Made by a program: the position numbers and the translations under genes. The notes below the pieces were generated by a model. The model did no database searches and had not been told where the DNA came from. It saw only the letters and a list, made by a program, of their open reading frames with translations. 64,000 nt of DNA from assembly GCF_002929295.1 (NCBI RefSeq), contig NZ_PJIM01000002.1:392191-456190 (forward strand), in the 5' to 3' direction. Positions within the stretch are counted from its first letter, which is position 1; every line of letters starts with the position of its first letter. Source of the DNA: Arthrobacter sp. SX1312 (GTDB lineage: Bacteria > Actinomycetota > Actinomycetes > Actinomycetales > Micrococcaceae). Positions 48,757-56,299 of this stretch are shown here, piece after piece.

Positions 48757-50175
48757 CTAGCGCTGCTCGAAGACGTCGGGGACGCCGTCGTTGTCCGCGT
48801 CGATCTTCTCCTGTTCCTCGATCTCGCGGTACCGCTTGTTCCGCCGGCGCAGCACCACGGCTGCGGCCAGCGCGGCGATCAGGGATCCGGCGAGGATGGC
48901 GACCTTCGCGTGGTCGTCCTCGGGCGTCCCCTGACCGAAGCCGAGTTCGCTGATGAGCAGCGACACCGTGAAGCCGACGCCCGCCAGCAGGGCGACGCCG
49001 ACGATGTCCACCCAGGTGAGGTCGGGGTCCAGGCTCGCCTTGGTGGTCTTCGTGACGGCGAGGGTGGCCAGCAGGATGCCCACGGGCTTGCCGATGACGA
49101 GGGCCACCATGATGCCGACGGCGATGGGATCGGTGATGGCGCTCACGAGTCCCTCCAGGCCACCGATGGCCACACCGGCGGAGAAGAAGGCGAAGACGGG
49201 GACGGCGAAGCCCGCGGACAGCGGGCGGATGCGGTGCTCGAGGGTGTCGGCCAGGCCGTCGGGCTGCACGTCGTGCGCCTTGGCCGGCCCGTCGGCCGGC
49301 TCGGTGTCGACGGGCTGCGCCGGGTCGTCGAGGTCGGACGCCTTCACGCCATGCGGGAGGACGGGGATGGCAAACCCGAGCAGGACGCCGGCGACGGTGG
49401 CGTGCACCCCGGATTCGTGGACCAGGGCCCACACCACGAACCCGAGCGGGAGCAGGATCAGCCAGGGGGCCCAGGCCCGGCGCTGGAAGAAGGTCGGGAA
49501 GCGCTGCGCGAGGAAGGCGTAGACCGCCAGCGGGACGATCGCGATCAGCAGTGGCGGGACGGAGATGTCCTCCGAGTAGAAGAACGCGATGATGCTGATC
49601 GCCAGGAGGTCGTCCACCACGGCGAGCGTCAGCAGGAAGATGCGCAGTGCGCTGGGGAGTGACGAGCCGACGACGGCGAGGACGGCCACCGCGAAGGCGA
49701 TGTCGGTCGCGGTCGGGATCGCCCAGCCGCGCAATGCCTCGGGTCCGGCACTCAGCGTGATCGCGACATATACCAGTGCGGGCACGACGACTCCGCCGAT
49801 CGCCGCTGCGACGGGCACGACCGCGCGGTCGAACTTGCGCAGGTCACCGGCGACGAACTCGCGCTTCAGCTCCAGGCCCGCGAGGAAGAAGAAGATGGCG
49901 AGCAGGCCGTCCGCGGCCCAGGCCCCGATACTCAGCTCGAGGTGCCAGGGCTCGTAGCCGAACCTGAAGTCACGGACCGCGAAGTAGGTGTCCGCCGCGG
50001 CGGTGTTCGCGAGGACGAGCGCCAGGACGGTGGCGAGGAGGAGCAGGCCTCCACCGACGGTCTCCTTGCGCAGGATGCCGGAGATGCGCAGGTGTTCCGG
50101 GTAGCTGCTGCGGCTGAAGACGGTGGCGCCGCGGGGTGGTCCGGGCGGACTGGACGGTGCGTGACTGGAGGTCAT
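48757..50175 (-). CDS. nhaA: Na+/H+ antiporter NhaA
   Basis: Sodium or lithium-proton exchanger of the cytoplasmic membrane. About 11-12 hydrophobic segments; the paired aspartates occur in the family's LALVDDLLAI-type block ([11 protein letters not shown]), and [12 protein letters not shown] and [13 protein letters not shown] are conserved. Length 472 is somewhat above E. coli NhaA because of a hydrophilic loop (about 280-315) and a charged 35-residue C-terminal tail. The leader has unusual secondary structure (separate entry). Convergent with the small Ku-coupled gene. Confidence 0.94.
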   Translation of the reverse strand: MTSSHAPSSPPGPPRGATVFSRSSYPEHLRISGILRKETVGGGLLLLATVLALVLANTAAADTYFAVRDFRFGYEPWHLELSIGAWAADGLLAIFFFLAGLELKREFVAGDLRKFDRAVVPVAAAIGGVVVPALVYVAITLSAGPEALRGWAIPTATDIAFAVAVLAVVGSSLPSALRIFLLTLAVVDDLLAISIIAFFYSEDISVPPLLIAIVPLAVYAFLAQRFPTFFQRRAWAPWLILLPLGFVVWALVHESGVHATVAGVLLGFAIPVLPHGVKASDLDDPAQPVDTEPADGPAKAHDVQPDGLADTLEHRIRPLSAGFAVPVFAFFSAGVAIGGLEGLVSAITDPIAVGIMVALVIGKPVGILLATLAVTKTTKASLDPDLTWVDIVGVALLAGVGFTVSLLISELGFGQGTPEDDHAKVAILAGSLIAALAAAVVLRRRNKRYREIEEQEKIDADNDGVPDVFEQR

Positions 50176-50184
50176 GGGTTCCTG

Positions 50185-50240
50185 GGATCGGGCTCGCTCG
50201 GATGAGCGCCGACCAGACTTCCCGGCTCACCAAGACCTCC
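50185..50240 (-). promoter_or_regulatory. Structured nhaA leader, possible ion-sensing RNA
   Basis: TACGCT (50241-50246, minus) is a probable -10, so the transcript would start just after it. In the RNA, TGAGC (50225-50229) can pair with GCTCA (50203-50207), while the same GCTC can instead pair with downstream GAGCG around ATCC (50195-50208): two mutually exclusive hairpins about 20-30 nt before the ribosome site. This is the logic of a riboswitch, and Li+/Na+ riboswitches upstream of nhaA genes are known, but I cannot assign a class. Confidence 0.4.
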
Positions 50241-50331
50241 AGCGTAGCGCGCGGGCGGAGCGGACCGTGAAAAAGGACGCCGCAGCATGGACCTTGCGCT
50301 GCCCGTGGTTTCCTCTCTGACGGGCTGCGCG

Positions 50332-51003
50332 TCAGGCCCGGACGAGGAGGTCCGGCAGATCGGCGATCGTCGGCACCTCGTGGTCCGGGCGTGTCATGAC
50401 GGCCGGGTAGGGTCCCCCGGAGCGGTTGAGCCAGACCGTGCGGAGCCCCGCGCGCGCGGCCCCGTCGATGTCCCACGGGTGGACCGCGACGAGCACGACG
50501 TCGTCCGCCGCCCGCTGTACCGCCCGGAGGGCGTAGGCATAGGACTCCGGGGCCGGCTTCCATCGCGGTGCGTCCTCGACGGACAGGACGGGGCCGACGT
50601 CGGCGCGGACGCCTCCCCGCTCGAGGAGCGCCTCCGCGGTCGCGGCAGCGCCGTTGGTGAGCGCTGCCAGCTCGAAGCCCCGGCCGGTCAGGGCCCGGAA
50701 CCCCTCGACGACGTCCGGGTGGAGGGGCAGCCCCTGCAGGCTCGTCATCACGTGCGCGAGCGCATCCTCGACGTCCCGGTTGAGCGGCTGCCCCGCGAGG
50801 ACCGTGCGGAGGGCATCCTCGGCGACCTCGCCGAAGGGCACGTTGTACCCGGCGGCCGTGAGGGCGAACCCGTCACGGAGCACCGAGGCGAACCATAGCG
50901 CGGCCAGCTGCGGGGGAGCGCCGATCTCCTCGAAGTGCTGGGACATCCGCCCCATGTCCGAGAGGGTCTCGTTGACGTCGAACAGCACGAGGGGCAGGGC
51001 CAT
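50332..51003 (-). CDS. HAD hydrolase, haloacid dehalogenase type II-like
   Basis: HAD hydrolase with motif I in LFDVNETLSD, LALTNGAAATAEALL as motif II, and KPAPESYAYAL as motif III; the VHPWDIDGAARAG segment is motif IV and typical of L-2-haloacid dehalogenases. The nucleophile Asp is the first D of DVNET. Length 223 is standard. ATG 51003 overlaps the DUF2630 stop by one base, so it is coupled to that gene. Sequence cannot tell true dehalogenase from phosphatase. Confidence 0.88.
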   Translation of the reverse strand: MALPLVLFDVNETLSDMGRMSQHFEEIGAPPQLAALWFASVLRDGFALTAAGYNVPFGEVAEDALRTVLAGQPLNRDVEDALAHVMTSLQGLPLHPDVVEGFRALTGRGFELAALTNGAAATAEALLERGGVRADVGPVLSVEDAPRWKPAPESYAYALRAVQRAADDVVLVAVHPWDIDGAARAGLRTVWLNRSGGPYPAVMTRPDHEVPTIADLPDLLVRA

Positions 51004-51254
51004 TACTGGCGGTACCCCTCCACCTGGCTGACGGGACGGGTGCCGGCATCGGCCGGGTTCTCTCCGGCGTCGGCCTTTGCCCGGCGCTGGCGCAGCAGGT
51101 CCCAGCACTGGTCGAGATCCTCCTCGACGCGCTTGAGGCGGGTGGCGTGGTCCTGCTGTTCCGCTCCCGCGCCGGCGTCCTGGGGCTGCTCCCGGAGGTC
51201 GTGCTCTTCCTGGACGAGTGTCTGGATGCGCTGCAGGATGTCCTGGTTGTCCAT
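51003..51254 (-). CDS. DUF2630-family small helical protein
   Basis: An 83-residue hydrophilic protein: DILQRIQTLVQEEHDLRE followed by RLKRVEEDLDQCWDLLRQRR gives two long amphipathic helices with coiled-coil heptads, as in the actinobacterial DUF2630 family. The C-terminal 25 residues are disordered-looking. AAGGGACAGCACC stands before ATG 51254, similar to the small genes at 12956 and 21433. Function unknown. The HAD gene starts on its stop codon. Confidence 0.8.
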   Translation of the reverse strand: MDNQDILQRIQTLVQEEHDLREQPQDAGAGAEQQDHATRLKRVEEDLDQCWDLLRQRRAKADAGENPADAGTRPVSQVEGYRQ

Positions 51255-51405
51255 GGTGCTGTCCCTTCGTGCGGTGGTGCCCGGCAGGCGCCCAAAACGC
51301 TCAGCAGGCTTTCCTTCAGGCTACTGAGGCAGCACAGCGATGACCAGTACGGTTACCGGCGGGAATCCGGGCGCGGCCACACCCGCACTGCCGTACCGGG
51401 GGAAT

Positions 51406-51433
51406 TTGGCGCGGCGCCCGGATGGCCTAAGCT
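51406..51433 (+). promoter_or_regulatory. Promoter of tRNA-Val
   Basis: TTGGCG (51406-51411) and TAAGCT (51428-51433) with a 16-bp spacer resemble -35 and -10 boxes; the tRNA begins 16 bp after the -10, consistent with a short 5' leader. Confidence 0.65.
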
Positions 51434-51448
51434 ATGGGAGAACCAGTT

Positions 51449-51522
51449 GCCTGTGTAGCTCAGTCTGGTAGAGCATCCGCTTCACACGCGGAAGGCCCGG
51501 GGATCGAGGCCCCGCGCAGGCA
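51449..51522 (+). tRNA. tRNA-Val (anticodon CAC)
   Basis: A 74-base cloverleaf. The acceptor arm GCCTGTG pairs with CGCAGGC (51515-51521) with one U-G pair. The anticodon arm TCCGC/GCGGA encloses TTCACAC, with anticodon CAC at 51483-51485, reading GUG. The T arm is CGGGG/CCCCG. The T-loop begins with A in place of the nearly universal T at position 54. CCA is not encoded. Confidence 0.95.
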
Positions 51523-51549
51523 CGAGGATCGGCTGGAGACAGCACCACG

Positions 51550-51587
51550 GAGAAGGTCCGTACCGATACGTTGGTACGGACCTTCTC
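51550..51587 (+). terminator. Terminator after tRNA-Val
   Basis: Perfect 15-bp stem, GAGAAGGTCCGTACC with 51573-51587, and an 8-base loop, 27 bp beyond the tRNA end. Confidence 0.9.
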
Positions 51588-51625
51588 TGCGTCCCGGGGT
51601 TTTCGTCCTGGGCGAACACCACCTC

Positions 51626-51652
51626 TTAGCACTCGCCGGGTCCGAGTGCTAA
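51626..51652. promoter_or_regulatory. CIRCE element (HrcA operator) upstream of hsp20
   Basis: TTAGCACTC, nine bases, then GAGTGCTAA: an exact match to the CIRCE consensus. The HrcA repressor binds such sites at groEL and dnaK operons. It lies 82 bp upstream of the hsp20 start. Confidence 0.97.
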
Positions 51653-51663
51653 CATTTTTCGTA

Positions 51664-51684
51664 GTTGAGCGAAGGGCGCTCAAC
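51664..51684. promoter_or_regulatory. HAIR-like element (HspR operator candidate)
   Basis: GTTGAGC, seven bases, then GCTCAAC, a perfect inverted repeat with the 7-bp spacer of the HspR HAIR consensus (CTTGAGT-N7-ACTCAAG); the outer and inner bases differ. It stands 11 bp after CIRCE. Confidence 0.65.
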
Positions 51685-51734
51685 CCTGAAGAACCAACCA
51701 CCTGCCGGTGGCATCAGCGAAGGAGTTGTTTCCC

Positions 51735-52196
51735 GTGGCCATGAAATTCGATCCTTTCCGCGAGCTGGACCGCGTGACCGGCGCCCTGTTGGAGGGCCGC
51801 CCCGGACTGCGCCTCATGCCGATGGACCTCTACCGGGAGAAGGACCACTACGTCCTCTCCGCGGACCTCCCGGGCATCGACCCGGGATCGGTCGACATCG
51901 ACGTCGACGGCCAGCTCCTGACGATCCGCGCCGAACGCACGCTGCGCAGTGCCGAGGGCGTCAAGTGGCTGACCCGCGAGCGTGAGAGCGGTTCGTTCCT
52001 GCGCCAGCTCAACCTCGGCCAGGGCGTCGACACGGAGGGTATCGCCGCCCGCTACGAGAACGGCGTCCTCAGCGTGACAATCCCCGTCATCGAGCGCGCG
52101 AGGCCCCGCAAGATCGAGGTGGTCAGCGGGGAATCCGCCGAGCCGGTACGGTCCTCCGCCTCCGATTCGGCCCCCCAGGGCGCCGTCGACGCGTAG
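51735..52196 (+). CDS. Hsp20-family small heat-shock protein
   Basis: ATP-independent holdase chaperone. The alpha-crystallin domain (about 32-128) includes DLYREKDHYVLSADLPGIDPGSVDIDVDG and ends with the AxxxGVL motif as ARYENGVLSVTIP. An IxI-like IPVIE follows, then a 20-residue Ser/Ala tail. GTG 51735 is chosen because AAGGAG sits about 9 nt upstream; an earlier in-frame GTG at 51708 has no site. Length 153. CIRCE and a HAIR-like repeat upstream indicate heat-shock repression by HrcA and possibly HspR. Confidence 0.95.
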   Translation: MAMKFDPFRELDRVTGALLEGRPGLRLMPMDLYREKDHYVLSADLPGIDPGSVDIDVDGQLLTIRAERTLRSAEGVKWLTRERESGSFLRQLNLGQGVDTEGIAARYENGVLSVTIPVIERARPRKIEVVSGESAEPVRSSASDSAPQGAVDA

Positions 52197-52298
52197 GACC
52201 GCCCACCCGAGTACCCCCGGACAACCGCCCGGGGGTACTCGGCGTCGTTCCCCATGTTCCCCTTGCATGCTGCGCGGCCGGGTGCGAAGGATGGGGGC

Positions 52299-53096
52299 AT
52301 GGACTTCACACCGAGCAAAGCAATCGTCACGGGTTCCGATTCCGGCATCGGTCGCGCGACGGCCATCGCCCTCGCCGCGGCGGGCTGCGACGTCGGCGTC
52401 ACCTGGCACTCCGACCGGGAGGGAGCCGAGGAGACCGCGCGGCTCGTACGGGAGAAGGGCGCGCGGGCCGCCGTCGCGCGGCTCGACACCACGGACGCGC
52501 CGGCCTGCGGCGACGTCGTCGACCAGCTCGCTCACGAACTCGGCGGGCTCGACGTCTTCGTCAACAACGCCGGCGTCAACGGCGGCACCATGTTCATGGA
52601 GACGGACTGGGACACGTGGCGCGGCACCATGGGCGCGAACCTCGACGGTGCGTTCGTCTGTCTCCAGCGCGCGGCACGGCACATGATCGACGGCGGCCGC
52701 GGTGGACGCATCATCGCGGTCACCAGCGTCCACCAGGAGCAGCCCCGCGTGGGATCGGCGGCGTACGACGCCTCCAAGCACGGCCTCGGCGGTCTCATCC
52801 GGACCATCGCCCTCGAACTGGCGGACCGGGGCATCACCGCCAACGCCGTGCTGCCCGGCGAGATCAACACCCCCATGAACGACTCCGAGGAACAGGACCC
52901 CCACTCCATGGACCGTCCCGGCATCCCGCTCGGACGCCCCGGCGCGCCCGAGGAGGTCGCGGACGTCGTCGCATTCCTCGCCTCCGGTGCCTCCAGCTAC
53001 GTCAACGGGGCCTCGTTCGTGGTCGACGGCGGCATGCTCCTCATGGGCCCCCAGGCGGGGTCGCACCTGACGAGCGGGGACTGGCGGACCCTGTGA
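52299..53096 (+). CDS. SDR-family oxidoreductase
   Basis: Classical short-chain dehydrogenase of 265 residues: cofactor motif TGSDSGIGRA, NNAG at about 89-92, catalytic Ser in TSVHQ and YDASK (Tyr-xxx-Lys), with the glycine-rich C-terminal SSYVNGASFVVDGGM. This is the glucose-dehydrogenase-like subgroup often induced by stress. ATG 52299 has a purine-rich AAGGATGGGGG before it. It follows hsp20 on the same strand after about 100 bp. Substrate unknown. Confidence 0.92.
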   Translation: MDFTPSKAIVTGSDSGIGRATAIALAAAGCDVGVTWHSDREGAEETARLVREKGARAAVARLDTTDAPACGDVVDQLAHELGGLDVFVNNAGVNGGTMFMETDWDTWRGTMGANLDGAFVCLQRAARHMIDGGRGGRIIAVTSVHQEQPRVGSAAYDASKHGLGGLIRTIALELADRGITANAVLPGEINTPMNDSEEQDPHSMDRPGIPLGRPGAPEEVADVVAFLASGASSYVNGASFVVDGGMLLMGPQAGSHLTSGDWRTL

Positions 53097-53198
53097 CCTC
53101 GCCGCGACGAAAGCGGCCTCAACCTTCAGCAGCCATTCACGCGCCGTTCAGGAAGCGTGGCTAGCGTTGGAGTCCCGGAACCTTCCGAAAGGCCCACC

Positions 53199-53417
53199 AT
53201 GAACGCTCTTCCTCCACTCCCCGATTCCGAGGTCCAGGACTGGTCGGGCTTCAAGCGCGGCCAGCACGTCACCCTCCACCACGCCACGGGCCCCCAGCTC
53301 GGCGGTGTCCTGGACATGAGGACCGACGACGCCTCCGTGGTGTGGATCCTGCTGAACGACGGCGGCGGCCGGCGGCTCGTCCATCGGGCGGACGGCTACC
53401 GCCTCCGTCACGCCTGA
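53199..53417 (+). CDS. Small hypothetical protein, 72 residues
   Basis: ATG 53199 with GAAAGG upstream. The product has beta-strand pattern: GQHVTLHHATGPQLGGVLDMR followed by SVVWILLNDGGGRRLVH, like a small SH3-type barrel that senses or binds basic ligands. TAGCGT near 53163-53168 could be the -10. No family is recognised. A strong terminator follows. Located in the stress group, but no role can be assigned. Confidence 0.65.
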   Translation: MNALPPLPDSEVQDWSGFKRGQHVTLHHATGPQLGGVLDMRTDDASVVWILLNDGGGRRLVHRADGYRLRHA

Positions 53418-53455
53418 CCCGCCCATCGAGTCAGGGGCATCCCTGAGACGCAGAC

Positions 53456-53482
53456 GAGGCGGACCCCCAGGGGATCCGCCTC
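53456..53482. terminator. Bidirectional terminator
   Basis: GAGGCGGA (53456-53463) pairs with TCCGCCTC (53475-53482), continued by CCCC/GGGG, between convergent genes. Confidence 0.8.
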
Positions 53483-53499
53483 CTGCCGCACCGGGCCCG

Positions 53500-54048
53500 T
53501 CAGCCGACGCGCGGGCCGCCCGACTCGGGATCGTCCGCCGAGGTGTCGGGCCAGGTGCCGTTGGCCGGCTCCCCCTCGGACGTGACACCCGAGGGCGGTG
53601 CCGCGACGTCGCCGCGCCAGGCGCCGGTCTCCCCGCCGCTCTTCTCGATGAATGCCTTGAACCGCTTGAGGTCACCCTTCACCTGTGAGGCATCGGCGTT
53701 GACGACGGCCCCGACCTTCTCGATGAACGTCTCCGGGTGCCAGTCGATCTGCACCATGAGCCGCGTGGTGTTCTCGTCCAGGCGGTGGAAGGTGACCACT
53801 CCGGCATGGGATTTCCCGTCGGTGCTCGTCCAGGCCACACGCTCGTCGGGGTGCTGCTCGGTGATCTCGGCATCGAACTCGCGATGCACGCCCCCGATGC
53901 TGGTCACCCAGTGCGTGGAGGTGTCCGAGGTCTGCGTGACCGACTCCACGCCACCCATGAACCGGGGGAAGCTCTCGAACTGCGTCCACTGGTTGTAGGC
54001 GGTGCTGACCGGTACTGATACGTCGATGGATTCCTGCACTGAAGCCAA
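53500..54048 (-). CDS. SRPBCC-family protein (cyclase/dehydrase-like)
   Basis: SRPBCC domain at about 1-140: SVQESIDVSVPVSTAYNQWTQFESFPRFMGG is the hallmark opening of the stress-associated YtvB/cyclase group, and the amphipathic last helix QVKGDLKRFKAFIE closes it. TTG 54048 is chosen because AGGAGG (54055-54060, minus) lies 6-7 nt upstream; the longer in-frame reading upstream has no site. Length 182 with a Pro/Asp/Gly-rich disordered tail. TACGCT upstream near 54131-54136 on this strand is a probable -10. Divergent from dps. Ligand unknown. Confidence 0.82.
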   Translation of the reverse strand: MASVQESIDVSVPVSTAYNQWTQFESFPRFMGGVESVTQTSDTSTHWVTSIGGVHREFDAEITEQHPDERVAWTSTDGKSHAGVVTFHRLDENTTRLMVQIDWHPETFIEKVGAVVNADASQVKGDLKRFKAFIEKSGGETGAWRGDVAAPPSGVTSEGEPANGTWPDTSADDPESGGPRVG

Positions 54049-54184
54049 AACGGTTCCTCCTTGGTCGGACTCCGGCGCCGTCCGAACCCCTTCGCAGGGC
54101 ATGCGACACGACGAAACCGTAAGTCCCCTTAGCGTAGGCAGAGCGGCTGGAATTGGCCAACGCGCAGGGCTAGGGTGAAAGAAG

Positions 54185-54198
54185 TCCTTCCGGAAGGA
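54185..54198. promoter_or_regulatory. 14-bp palindrome upstream of dps
   Basis: TCCTTCC followed by GGAAGGA is a perfect palindrome about 58 bp before the dps start. It may be an operator or chance; no factor can be named. Confidence 0.4.
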
Positions 54199-54255
54199 AT
54201 CAGCGCCTCCGGCGCCCGCCCGGGAGGAGAAAATCTCTCTAGCACTGGAGGATCC

Positions 54256-54750
54256 ATGAAGGCATCACCCACCCTCACAGACAACATGCAGGCTGTTCTC
54301 GTCGACCTCATCGAACTGCACCTGCAGGGAAAGCAGGCCCACTGGAACGTGGTCGGCAAAAACTTCCGTGACCTTCACCTGCAGCTGGACGAGATCATCG
54401 AGGACGCCCGCGCCTTCGCGGACGAGATGGCGGAGCGGATGCGCGCACTGCACGCCGTGCCCGACGGCCGCAGCGTGGCCGTGGCCGAGGGCACCAAGAT
54501 CGATCCGTTCCCGGCCGGCCTCGTCTCGACCAAGGACACAGTGGGCCTCGTGGTCCGGATGCTGAACGCCACCGTCAAGACCATGCGGGACGTCCACGAC
54601 CAGATCGACGAGGAGGACCCGACCACCGCGGACCTGCTGCACGGCTTCATCGCAAAGCTGGAGCAGTACGCGTGGATGGTGGACGCCGAGAACATGGAGC
54701 CCACGGCGGAGGTCGTCACCCCCGCTGGCACCGAGAAGGCCACCGTCTGA
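54256..54750 (+). CDS. dps: Dps-family DNA starvation/ferritin-like protein
   Basis: Dodecameric iron-storing, DNA-protecting protein. The inter-subunit ferroxidase site residues are visible in HLQGKQAHWNVVGKNFRDLHLQLDEI with the D...E pair in DARAFADEMAERM. Four-helix bundle length is right at 164 residues. GGAGG lies 4-5 nt before ATG 54256, so a longer in-frame start at 54175 is rejected. The C-terminal tail is short and not strongly basic, so DNA binding may be weak. It ends the stress group and is followed by a strong terminator. Confidence 0.95.
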   Translation: MKASPTLTDNMQAVLVDLIELHLQGKQAHWNVVGKNFRDLHLQLDEIIEDARAFADEMAERMRALHAVPDGRSVAVAEGTKIDPFPAGLVSTKDTVGLVVRMLNATVKTMRDVHDQIDEEDPTTADLLHGFIAKLEQYAWMVDAENMEPTAEVVTPAGTEKATV

Positions 54751-54775
54751 CGATGTGACCTGATTCCCTGATGTT

Positions 54776-54811
54776 CGGGAGGGGGACGCGCATCGGCGCC
54801 TCCCCCTCCCG
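54776..54811 (+). terminator. Terminator of dps
   Basis: Perfect 11-bp stem, CGGGAGGGGGA with 54801-54811, about 25 bp after the dps stop. Confidence 0.85.
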
Positions 54812-55400
54812 CGTGTCCGGGGACTTTCCGACTACCCCCTGATCGGCTCGCATCAGGTGGGCCTCGTCCTGCGCCGATGCTGCCTCTGCAGGGGTGTGGA
54901 TCCGCCTGTTCCACTCCGCTGTCGGTGAGCGCGTCGGCGGCTGGCGGTGCGCACCGCTCGGCGGTTGGGCAGCTCCGAGCCGCGGGTCGTGCAGCCTGAC
55001 CTGGGCTCGAAACCCTCGGCGGGAAGCGGGTCCAGCCTGGCACCAGTCCCGGTCGCCGACGTGGATGCCATGTCGCACAAAGTACCGGCGACACTAGTGC
55101 TAAGACACTTCATGGTGAGACGACTTTTCAAGACAGTCACAGCCCTGGAATCTCGGGGGAGCTTCTAAGTACTGGCTCCTCGTGTCCCATCTCTCGTAAA
55201 CCTGTAGATTTTCGAGACGCCGCGACAATCGCCCAGCCCAGACGAGCGTCCCGCTTGAGGTACCTTTGCGCCCGTCGCAATCGTCCCGGCTAAACGCCCA
55301 CTCCCCCGTATAGCGGGCCGACCGGCCCTTAAGGTTCCAGCTAGTCCTGAGGATGCCCCCTGTCCGGGGAATGTCACAACTCACCGGACTTCACCAAGAG
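54812..55400. other. Gene-free transition into the lower-GC island
   Basis: No reading frame here has a convincing start, ribosome site and coding pattern in either direction. GC is still high to about 55.05 kb and then falls, so the border of the accessory region probably lies within. Short open frames (for example 55100-55384 minus) read as low-complexity, non-family sequence. No terminal repeats, integrase scraps or tRNA duplication were recognised. Confidence 0.6.
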
Positions 55401-56174
55401 TCACAACACGATTACAGCAACGACAGCGCTGACAATACTTGCGGCCCCCGCAAGAGTTGCACCGATGCGTCGACTGCGATTCCACCAACCTTGCTCCTCC
55501 GCGTTGCCGGAAGTGATCGTCGTAGAACCTCCCTCGGAAGTCTGGGAGGTGGTTACCGAGAGTCGATGGTTGGCGCCGTTTATGACGAAGGTGAGGGCCT
55601 GAGACACCTGCTCCGACGAGGGCGAGTTACCACTTAGCGTGACCGTCCGTAGTTCTCCGATAAGTTCGGTGAGGCTTGTGCGCACCTGATCCAGCAAGCC
55701 CGCGATGGTCAGAGGATCGATCGACCAATACACGGCGTAAATCTGAAGAGTGCGATCATCCGATCGTCGAGCCAGCTCAGCACCGATCACATCACCTCCG
55801 GGAACCGAAATTCGTATCTCCCCTCCCCTCTGGGCCCAGGCTTCTAACTCGCCGATCCCTTGCCTCACCGGAAACTCCTGGGTGATCTCTCTTGCGAACT
55901 CGGGTAGCAGACGTATCGGAAGTGGTTGGTGAGTTGCTTGCGCCCGAGCATTAATGGAGTCCATGAGTAACGGTGCCTGAATCAGTCGATGGCGAGGCAT
56001 ATGCTCTTGGCTGGTACCGATGAAGCCCTTTAACTCCCGGGCCGCCCAATCTCGCAGCTCTGTGGAGTCTGTGCGACCACCAAACAGTATTGTCTTCCGC
56101 AGCAGATCAGCCAGTGGCTTCCCAGCCAGCAAATCGTCCTCTATCTCCTCGAGCAGCCCACGATCTTCGCGCAT
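55401..56174 (-). CDS. AbiTii-domain protein with C-terminal membrane helix
   Basis: The N-terminal domain (about 5-95) follows the AbiTii abortive-infection family: LLEEIEDDLLAGKPLADLLRKTI, then FGGRTDSTELRDWAARELKG. A middle region of about 110 residues has no known motif, and residues 237-257 (GATLAGAASIVSAVVAVIVL) form a membrane helix at the very C-terminus, so the protein is probably tail-anchored with its bulk in the cytosol. ATG 56174 has CATACT (56181-56186, minus) as a -10 only 6 nt upstream, so a leaderless message is likely. It is divergent from the TIR-like gene. AbiTii's mechanism is not known to me. Confidence 0.82.
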   Translation of the reverse strand: MREDRGLLEEIEDDLLAGKPLADLLRKTILFGGRTDSTELRDWAARELKGFIGTSQEHMPRHRLIQAPLLMDSINARAQATHQPLPIRLLPEFAREITQEFPVRQGIGELEAWAQRGGEIRISVPGGDVIGAELARRSDDRTLQIYAVYWSIDPLTIAGLLDQVRTSLTELIGELRTVTLSGNSPSSEQVSQALTFVINGANHRLSVTTSQTSEGGSTTITSGNAEEQGWWNRSRRIGATLAGAASIVSAVVAVIVL

Positions 56175-56299
56175 GCGTCCAGTATGGCGGCGGTCGCCGA
56201 CAGACCGACTCGAACACGACTGATGCAGCACGGACCCAGTCTGCGGCTCTTTGCGCACCAAGCTTTTGCTAGTGTTCAGGTGTCCTACCGGGGAGAACG

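Noticed and set aside
50185-50240. Cobalamin riboswitch upstream of nhaA
   Set aside because: The B12-box GCCACTG and the other conserved parts are missing and the gene is not a cobalamin gene.
51449-51522. tRNA-Val as integration site of the defence island
   Set aside because: The island begins more than 3 kb downstream after intact stress genes, and I see no second copy of the tRNA 3' end near the border or in the island.
54853-55384. Short frames that look like proteins at the island border
   Set aside because: Low complexity, no plausible start signals, and overlapping frames on both strands; none has a recognisable family.
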